Source of the DNA: Hymenobacter pini
GTDB lineage: Bacteria; Bacteroidota; Bacteroidia; Cytophagales; Hymenobacteraceae
Reading direction: 5' to 3'
Length of the DNA: 64,000 nucleotides
Assembly: GCF_020421205.1 (NCBI RefSeq)
Contig: NZ_JAIZZH010000001.1
Coordinates: forward strand, 825,691-889,690
Below the pieces are notes generated by a model. That model did not search any database. It saw only the letters and a program-made list of their open reading frames with translations, and was not told where the DNA came from. Shown here one piece after another: positions 34,559-40,944 of this stretch (position 1 is the stretch's first letter; every line of letters begins with the position of its first letter). The position numbers and the translations under genes are program-made.

Positions 34559-36493
34559 TTACCACTGCCCGGGGGCAAACTCCCGAGTGGTGAAATCCTG
34601 CTCCAATTCGGCTTCGGCTAAGATTTCATCGGTCAGCTCCTGGGGGTGGGGCGCGCGGGTGAGAAAGGGGCGAGCCGGCTCGGCCAGCTGGGGCTCGGCC
34701 GGCGAGAGGTTGCCCGTCCAGTCGTACTGCCAGCTGTACTCCCAATGAAAGCACAGGCCGCCACCGCCATTAGAGAAGCCCGTGAGGCGGGGGCTGAGCG
34801 CATCGTCCAGACCGGCCCGGAACTCCAGTAGCACCTGCTCAAATATGGCGTCGTAGTACACGGAAGGTTCGCGCACGTCGGTAGGGTTGCCGGTGCTAAA
34901 TACGTTGCCCAGGTTGGTTTCGAAGGTGAGTGACACCAGATGTACGTTGCGCTCCAGGCCATAGGCATTGATGATGTACTCATCGGGCTGGAGCTGGAAG
35001 TTCTTGACGGTACCGCCTTCCTGCCCCGTTACCCGCCTGCGGCCATCGGTATAGCGCACCGCCAAACCCGCGAAATGACCATCAATCAGGCTGATGCTCA
35101 GGTGAGAGATGGTACCGGTTAGTTGCTCCGGCGTTTCATCGGTGCGGCGGCACGGAAACGGCCCTACTACCCGCCAGATGGTTTCCTGAGTGGGCCGGTC
35201 GGTTACGTCGGGGTCCAGGAAGCGCCAGAGCCGGGTGGGGGCCAGCACCGCGTCCATGTCGGCGTTGAATTGCTCGGCTACCTGCGCCAGCCGGGCTTGT
35301 TGCGCCTGCTGCACGTGCGAGTAATCGTAAATCAGGCCCCGGTTGCGGCCCCGGCGCACAATTTCACTGAAACGCTTGCGCCAGCCCGCGCCCTCATCCC
35401 AGGCGTAGTAGGGGTAGGTGGTGCCTATCTTTTCCAGCCGCCACTTCAGGGCCTTGGCTCGGGCCGCTTCTACGGTCTTGGTGTACTCCCGGATGCTGGT
35501 TTGGAGTTTGGTCTTGTACACACCTTTGGCTCGGGCCCGCTCCTCGGCCGGGGTGTTGGGGTGCATCAAGTCGTAGTCGCGCACAATCTGGGCGTAGGCC
35601 CCCAGCACTAGCGTGCCCCAGGCCGACAAGTGGGAGAGGATGCGGTGGCTCTCGAGGTACTCCTGGTTGGTGAAGTGCCAAGCTGCATCGGTGGTGCCCG
35701 TGGTAATGGCGACCAAATGTACGTAGCGGTTGGGGTGGGGCAGGTTGGGGTCGTTAGCCAGGCGCAGGTTGGCAATGAGGCCGGTTAGGTGGCCCTCCAG
35801 AATCCCCAACTGCTGGTGTTGCAGCATTTCCCGCACGCGCACGTCCACGTAATTCTTCATCTGCTGCCAGAAACGCTGGTCGTTGTCACTGGGCCAGATA
35901 AAGCCGATGAGGCCCGCCAGACCGCCTCCCACCTTGGGAATTATTCCGGCCAGGCCCAGCACCAGCATCCGCCCGTAGTTGGTGTAGGTCTGGAAAGAAG
36001 TAGTGTTCAGGGGCAGGCCTTTTTTGGGCACGGCCACCAGCCGGAACAGCTGGTTTTCGGTGGTGGTGCGGCTGTGCTGCACCAGCCGGGCTCCGACCGC
36101 CGTGGTATTGCCGAACACATCCAAAAACTTGCCCGTGTGCTGGCTGATGATGCGGTAGTAGCCATTGCCGGCCGGTACCAGCCGGAACTGCTGGTGCGGC
36201 TTCCCAGCGTCCCAGATGGCCTGCGCAATGGGCGTCCCGTCGTCTCGGCCCTGGTCCTGGCGGGAGCCCAGCGGCTCCAGGTACAGGTCGCGGCCGCCGG
36301 GCTTGATCCAGAACAGGTAGTTGGGAGCGGGGTCAAAGCGAAAATGCTGCTGAGGCTGAGGTGTATCCGGGTTCCAGGTCTGCTGTTCGATTTCGGCCCA
36401 GACCTCACCGGAGTTGTGCCGGACGCCTAAGGGCATGTTGCTGTTCTTGGCTATCAGGAAATAGCTCGTATCGGGGGCGGGTTTGAATCCCAT
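34559..36493 (-). CDS. Three-part toxin: ricin-type lectin, Cry-like pore domain, jacalin-like lectin
   Basis: A 644-residue protein without signal peptide. Residues 9-155 read as a ricin-type beta-trefoil with QxF repeats (QQHFRFDP, HQQFRLVP, NQLFRLV) and YYRIISQHTGKFLDVFG. Residues about 165-425 resemble the N-terminal helical domain of Cry delta-endotoxins: LGLAGIIPKVGGGLAGLIGF, WPSDNDQRFWQQMKNYVDVR, LGILEGHLTGLIANLRL, then long amphipathic helices. Residues about 445-585 resemble a jacalin-like lectin (LTGTISHLSISLIDGHFAGL, TGQEGGTVKNFQLQPDEYII, LVSLTFETN). Predicted action: bind glycans, insert and permeabilise membranes. Domain calls are by pattern only; the Cry part is least certain. 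It lies within the eCIS island, so it could be a payload or a freely released toxin. Confidence 0.7.
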   Translation of the reverse strand: MGFKPAPDTSYFLIAKNSNMPLGVRHNSGEVWAEIEQQTWNPDTPQPQQHFRFDPAPNYLFWIKPGGRDLYLEPLGSRQDQGRDDGTPIAQAIWDAGKPHQQFRLVPAGNGYYRIISQHTGKFLDVFGNTTAVGARLVQHSRTTTENQLFRLVAVPKKGLPLNTTSFQTYTNYGRMLVLGLAGIIPKVGGGLAGLIGFIWPSDNDQRFWQQMKNYVDVRVREMLQHQQLGILEGHLTGLIANLRLANDPNLPHPNRYVHLVAITTGTTDAAWHFTNQEYLESHRILSHLSAWGTLVLGAYAQIVRDYDLMHPNTPAEERARAKGVYKTKLQTSIREYTKTVEAARAKALKWRLEKIGTTYPYYAWDEGAGWRKRFSEIVRRGRNRGLIYDYSHVQQAQQARLAQVAEQFNADMDAVLAPTRLWRFLDPDVTDRPTQETIWRVVGPFPCRRTDETPEQLTGTISHLSISLIDGHFAGLAVRYTDGRRRVTGQEGGTVKNFQLQPDEYIINAYGLERNVHLVSLTFETNLGNVFSTGNPTDVREPSVYYDAIFEQVLLEFRAGLDDALSPRLTGFSNGGGGLCFHWEYSWQYDWTGNLSPAEPQLAEPARPFLTRAPHPQELTDEILAEAELEQDFTTREFAPGQW

Positions 36494-36528
36494 GCTGGAA
36501 AGAAGGTAGGTGAAAAATAAGGGAAGCC

Positions 36529-36561
36529 CAAACCTTCACCGCCCCCGGTACTTTGTCCAAA
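36529..36561 (-). promoter_or_regulatory. Possible promoter of the three-part toxin gene
   Basis: On the - strand AAGGTTTG (36529-36536) is one base from TAnnTTTG and TTTG (36558-36561) lies 21 bases upstream. The leader would be about 30 bases. Confidence 0.35.
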
Positions 36562-36582
36562 AAGGAAGCGTAGACAAAGTGT
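36550..36582. promoter_or_regulatory. Operator-like dyad upstream of the toxin gene
   Basis: ACTTTGTC (36550-36557) and GACAAAGT (36573-36580) form an exact 8-base inverted repeat, 15 bases apart. The right arm lies in a 16-base string identical to one at 32372-32387 upstream of the S74-like gene. The dyad overlaps the suggested -33 box, the usual place for a repressor or activator site. Confidence 0.45.
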
Positions 36583-36758
36583 GTACATGTGGTTTAATTT
36601 GTTGTTTGTGTGGTGATTATATAGTGTATGCCCACGGCTCACCAGCGCGTCAAACTAGTAGGGTTGACCAACAATTCCGGCCCGGCCGAGCGACCAACCC
36701 GCCCCGCCGCGTATCTTAAGGCTCCGGATAACCGGGCCGCATCATTAGCGCAGCGTCA

Positions 36759-37016
36759 ATGGATAAGCTTATACCTATCGTACTACGGGAGTTATTGTGG
36801 CTGTTTGCGGCCCTGCTGATTGCGGCTATTCTGGCCACGGTGCTGCACGCCGCGCTGCAGGCCCAGGGCGTTCTGTACAAGCAACTGCTGGCGGAGGTGC
36901 CTTCCGGTGCGCCGTTTCAGCTGGGCTTGCTGTTTTTTGCGCTGTGCTTGGTGGGCGTGTACGTGAGCCGCCTAGCCGTGGCCGCCGTCGACTCGCTGCT
37001 GAAAAGTCAGCGCTAG
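36759..37016 (+). CDS. Small two-helix membrane protein
   Basis: An 85-residue protein with two hydrophobic helices (ELLWLFAALLIAAILATVLH and FQLGLLFFALCLVGVYVSRL) joined by a short polar loop. Not recognised as a named family. It is convergent with the GH18-like gene, whose stop lies 8 bases away. Possibly an inner-membrane accessory protein; function unknown. Confidence 0.6.
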   Translation: MDKLIPIVLRELLWLFAALLIAAILATVLHAALQAQGVLYKQLLAEVPSGAPFQLGLLFFALCLVGVYVSRLAVAAVDSLLKSQR

Positions 37017-37023
37017 AAGAGAG

Positions 37024-39321
37024 CTAGGGCAGAATCTGCTGCCGCCAGTAGCGGCGGTAGAGCAGCAGATTCAGCAACAGCAGCCCCAGGCCCAACCCCG
37101 CGAACAGCCAGCCGGAAAACGTCAGCAGCCCCGCCCAGAAAGCATAGCCCACCACGCACAGGCTGCACAAACCAATGAGCAGCCCCACGCTCACCAATAG
37201 CGGTGGTATCTCCAGCAAATCGGCGGCGCGGCGGTAGGTGGCAATCAGCAGCCCCAGCAGCAGAAAGCCAATCAGCACCACCGCCCCAAATAGCAGCATG
37301 TGCCGGATGCCGGCCAGTCGCTCAGTGCGGGTCGGTGGGCTGGCGGTGGGCAACGCTACCGGTTCGGTAAAGTCGGCCCGCACCAGGTTCCAGGTCTGGT
37401 CCGGATTTTCTTCGTAGCCCAGGGCCCAGATACCCACGCCGGCTAGGTGTTGCTTGAGCAGCCAGGCGTACTTGGGGGCTAGGCTCACCGAATCCTCCCA
37501 CCACGCCTGGGGGGCGGGCTGCCCGGCCTGCGCCGGGGCCAGGGTGCTGGCATTCTGGCTGAGGCTGGTCAGGTCCAGCTTACCATCGGAGATGGGCAGC
37601 AGGGGGGCCAGCTGACGGGTGGTCCAGTACTGCGGGGCTTGCAGGTCGCCCACCCGCTGACCGCCCAGGCTGTCCACCTGCCACACTTTGCCTAGGTGCG
37701 GAAACCCTACCACCAACTGCCGGCGCGGCACGGTGCCCTGCTGCAGGTAGTAGGCCACCGAGGTAGTTACGCTGTGCGGCCCCCACGCCTCACCAGGCTT
37801 CAAGGGAGCCAGCGGCCCCGGCACTATCTGGTTGTAGGGAGTGTAATCAAAGGCCTTGATGATGAACAGGCTGACCAAGTGCTGCACGGCCCGCAGGTTG
37901 CGGTAGGTGCCGGTGCTGTCCACGGCCGGCACGTTCAGGGTAATCTGATAGGCCGAGTCCCGGGCCCAGAGGCGCACGGCCAAGCGGGCAATGAAATCCT
38001 GTAGTTCCCGGGAGTGGTCGGTGAGGGGGCGCATGGCCAACGGCACCACGTCTTGGTAGGAGGCCGCCCGGCGTCGCACATCCAATCGGGCTTGGCGCTT
38101 CCGGGCCTGCTGGGTCTGGTTGGCGGCCTGCTGCTCGGCGGTGAGGGCGCGCTGCTGGGCGGTGGCGGCCCGTTCCGGCTGCGTTGCTAGCTGCTTGTCC
38201 GCGTAGTTGCGGGTGAGGCGGGCATTCTCAAGCAACTGCTGGCGCAGGCTTATTTCCTGATCGGCTAGCTTCGCCTTCTGCACGGCCAGCGCCTGCCCTG
38301 CTTTTTTGTAGTCGGCCTGGGCCTGGGCCAGCTCCTTCTTCGCTTGCTTATCCAGGTCAAACCAGTTGACCACGGTACCCCAGATGAGCCCGTGTTTGGG
38401 CAGCGGCGCGGGCGCATTTTTCAGGTGCACGGCTATTTGTGCTTCCAGCGCGCGTTGCTGCTGGGTGGTGGTGCGCAAAGCGGCCGTGAGCAGGTCCTTG
38501 TCGTTGGCCAGCAGCAGCAGCGAATCGGGGGCCGGCGTCAGCTGCCCGAGCTGCTGCTCCAGGGCCTGGGCTTCGGCGGCCAGCGCCTGCTCCTGCTGCC
38601 GGAGCCCGGCACTCTGGGCCGCCAACTGCCGCCCCAGCCGTTGCAGCGCGTAGGGCTGCTGGTCGGGCGGGGCAAAGTCCAGGTTGACGCCGTGGGCCCC
38701 GGTGGCAACAACCTGGTTGACAATGGCCGTCAGCAGCCGGTTTTGCGCGGGTAGTCGTTCGGCGTTAAGCAAGGAGTTTCGGCCCTCGGCGGCGGGGTAA
38801 GAAATGGTTAGTAGCACCTTGCAGGCCGATTTCTGCTGCCGGACTCGGGCCACCAAACTATCTGGCCCGTAGGCGGTCGGCGGGGTAGGGGGCAGCAGCT
38901 GACCTAGGTCGTTGGCCTGGTAGCCGTAGTAGGCCAAGTGGGTCAGCAGCTGCAGGTTGTAGCCGGAGTAGGCGTTACCCATCCAAGCTGGGTGCCAGCC
39001 TACCACCGCCGCCCCCGGTCTGAGCCGCCGCCCGCCGGTGGAAGGCGCGGCCGCCGGGGGCAGTGGCGGGTAGCCGCCGCGCTCAAAATGAGCCCGGTCG
39101 GCGGCACTGTAGCGCTGGTAATTCTGCACGCTGGGCGGGGCCACGGGCAGCGCCGGGTCGGCCAGCAGCGTAGGGCGCGGACTGGCGGCGCGGGCTGGGC
39201 GCGGAGTTCGGGCTGTACGGCTCTGGCCGTGGCCCTGCGGGCTGCTGCCGAGCAGGATAAGCAATAGCAACCCGGCCAGATAGGGGCGGGTCCGCCCTTC
39301 GGAAATACGAGGAATAATCAC
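37024..39321 (-). CDS. Membrane-anchored degenerate GH18-like protein with coiled-coil insertion
   Basis: A 765-residue protein. An N-terminal hydrophobic segment (PYLAGLLLLILLGSSPQGHG) is a signal or anchor. Residues about 100-230 begin a GH18 barrel: VVGWHPAWMGNAYSGYNLQL, LTHLAYYGY, KVLLTISYP, and GAHGVNLDFAPPD, where the catalytic DxxDxDxE Glu is missing. A coiled coil rich in Gln/Ala (about 235-420) interrupts the barrel. GH18 resumes with SRELQDFIARLAVRLWARD, YQITLNVPA, FPHLGKVWQVDS, and the typical GVGIWALGYEENPDQTW. Three or four membrane helices end the protein. It probably binds glycan instead of cutting it. It is divergent from the eCIS ATPase gene. Confidence 0.72.
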   Translation of the reverse strand: MIIPRISEGRTRPYLAGLLLLILLGSSPQGHGQSRTARTPRPARAASPRPTLLADPALPVAPPSVQNYQRYSAADRAHFERGGYPPLPPAAAPSTGGRRLRPGAAVVGWHPAWMGNAYSGYNLQLLTHLAYYGYQANDLGQLLPPTPPTAYGPDSLVARVRQQKSACKVLLTISYPAAEGRNSLLNAERLPAQNRLLTAIVNQVVATGAHGVNLDFAPPDQQPYALQRLGRQLAAQSAGLRQQEQALAAEAQALEQQLGQLTPAPDSLLLLANDKDLLTAALRTTTQQQRALEAQIAVHLKNAPAPLPKHGLIWGTVVNWFDLDKQAKKELAQAQADYKKAGQALAVQKAKLADQEISLRQQLLENARLTRNYADKQLATQPERAATAQQRALTAEQQAANQTQQARKRQARLDVRRRAASYQDVVPLAMRPLTDHSRELQDFIARLAVRLWARDSAYQITLNVPAVDSTGTYRNLRAVQHLVSLFIIKAFDYTPYNQIVPGPLAPLKPGEAWGPHSVTTSVAYYLQQGTVPRRQLVVGFPHLGKVWQVDSLGGQRVGDLQAPQYWTTRQLAPLLPISDGKLDLTSLSQNASTLAPAQAGQPAPQAWWEDSVSLAPKYAWLLKQHLAGVGIWALGYEENPDQTWNLVRADFTEPVALPTASPPTRTERLAGIRHMLLFGAVVLIGFLLLGLLIATYRRAADLLEIPPLLVSVGLLIGLCSLCVVGYAFWAGLLTFSGWLFAGLGLGLLLLNLLLYRRYWRQQILP

Positions 39322-39401
39322 GCGTGAACTATGAATAGGAAGTGCTAACTAGCCTGAATAATGCTGGGGGGCTGGTGGGGCTAAAGGCCGCTCAGAGGCA
39401 G

Positions 39402-39419
39402 CAAGATATCATTATCTTG
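39402..39419. promoter_or_regulatory. Dyad with divergent -7-like boxes
   Basis: CAAGATA-TCAT-TATCTTG is a perfect 7-base inverted repeat. Each arm reads TATCTTG outward, close to the -7 box, so the site could serve both divergent genes (GH18-like at 39321 and the ATPase at 39535) or bind a dimeric regulator. Confidence 0.4.
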
Positions 39420-39534
39420 TCGCCGTTCGTGCCCGGTTTGCGCGCTTTTGTGCGGGGTGTTTGCCTTGGTCCCACCGCCTTTGGTTCCGGCCGCTCTGCT
39501 TCCTGAATTCTCGTCTATCATACTTGCTGATTTT

Positions 39535-40893
39535 ATGGCGTCATCTGAGTCTTTTGCGCGTACGGGTGCCACCCTTGCCAGGGAGCTGGAATGGCTGGTC
39601 GCCGTGCTGGACGCCCGCATCAACCAGTATTTCCGGCTGGAAAGCAGCGTGGCCTCGGTAGATGATATTCCGGCCCCCGAGCTGGCGGATTCCGCCGAGC
39701 CGTACGCCGAGCTGGTGCGCCAGTATCAGCTGGGCCGGGCCGAGCGGCTGGTGCTAGCCTTGGCGCTGGCTCCCCACCTGCACCCCCAGGTCCTGGACCG
39801 GCTATTCGTTCGCAATAGCACCTACGAGCGGAATTTCACGGAATTTGGCGGCCTGAAAGCCAAGCAGCACGGCGGCTTCCTGCCCACCGGCGAAACGGCC
39901 CTGTTCCTGCTGGCTGCCGACGACCTGGCCCGCCGCCTGCACTACCAGGCCAGCCTCTGGACCGAGTCGGGGCTGGCGGTAGGGCAGTTGGTGCAGCTGG
40001 GCAACGCCGAGGTCGGGGAGCCGCCGCTGAGTGGGGCGTTGCTGGTGCCGCCCGAAGCCCTGGCGCTGATTACCACCGGCCAGCGCCCCCGCCCGCACTA
40101 CAGCCCCGATTTTCCGGCCCAGCGCATCTCCACGCCGCTGACCTGGGAGGACCTGGTGCTCGACCATCACGTGCTGGCGCAGCTGGATGAAATCCAGACC
40201 TGGCTGGAGCAGCAGGACGCTATTCTGGCCGATGCGCACCTGCGCCGCCACCTCAAGCCCGGCTACCGGGCCCTGTTTTACGGCCCGCCCGGTACCGGCA
40301 AAACCCTCACCGCCTGCCTGCTGGGCCAGACGACCAGCCACGAAGTGTACCGCGTGGATTTGTCCATGATTGTCTCTAAGTATATCGGTGAAACGGAGAA
40401 GAACCTGGCCCGGGTGTTCGACACGGCCGAGCGGCGGCGCTGGATTCTGTTCTTTGATGAGGCCGATGCCCTGTTTGGCAAGCGCACCGCCACCAGCTCC
40501 AGCAACGACCGGCACGCCAACCAGGAAATTGCCTATCTGCTCCAGCGCATCGAGGATTTCGCCGGCGTCATCGTGCTGGCTTCCAACCTCAAGGGCAACC
40601 TGGATGAAGCCTTTGCCCGCCGCTTTCAGGCCATGATTCACTTCCCGCTGCCCGGCCCCGAAGAGCGGGAGCAGCTGTGGCGCCGCGCCTTTGCCGGCAC
40701 CCTGAAAGTAGCCAAGGATGTGAGCTTCCCGGCCCTGGCCGAGCAGCATGCCATGGCCGGCGGGGCCATCATCAACGTGCTGCGCACCTGCGTGCTGGCC
40801 AGCCGGCAGGCCGGCCCGCCCCGCCCCATCACCGCCGCCGACATAGCCCGCGCGGTGCAGCGGGAACTGGCCAAGGACGGGAAAACGGGGTGA
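39535..40893 (+). CDS. eCIS-associated AAA+ ATPase (Afp15/Pvc15-like)
   Basis: A 452-residue AAA+ ATPase. The ATG at 39535 (MASSESFARTGATLARELEW) is chosen over one 87 bases upstream whose extra residues look non-coding. An N-terminal helical region of about 200 residues precedes the ATPase core: Walker A GPPGTGKT (250-257), YIGETEKNLARVFDTAERR, Walker B WILFFDEAD (303-311), NQEIAYLLQRIEDF, and arginine-finger region FARRFQ. Such ATPases are a standard part of eCIS loci and are thought to help assembly or recycling. It is encoded on the opposite strand, convergent with the structural operon and 51 bases from its end, so it is expressed separately. Confidence 0.93.
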   Translation: MASSESFARTGATLARELEWLVAVLDARINQYFRLESSVASVDDIPAPELADSAEPYAELVRQYQLGRAERLVLALALAPHLHPQVLDRLFVRNSTYERNFTEFGGLKAKQHGGFLPTGETALFLLAADDLARRLHYQASLWTESGLAVGQLVQLGNAEVGEPPLSGALLVPPEALALITTGQRPRPHYSPDFPAQRISTPLTWEDLVLDHHVLAQLDEIQTWLEQQDAILADAHLRRHLKPGYRALFYGPPGTGKTLTACLLGQTTSHEVYRVDLSMIVSKYIGETEKNLARVFDTAERRRWILFFDEADALFGKRTATSSSNDRHANQEIAYLLQRIEDFAGVIVLASNLKGNLDEAFARRFQAMIHFPLPGPEEREQLWRRAFAGTLKVAKDVSFPALAEQHAMAGGAIINVLRTCVLASRQAGPPRPITAADIARAVQRELAKDGKTG

Positions 40894-40944
40894 TGGTGGC
40901 TTGCTGAACAATTGTAAGAATCTTACGTGCTTGCTAGAATGGTG

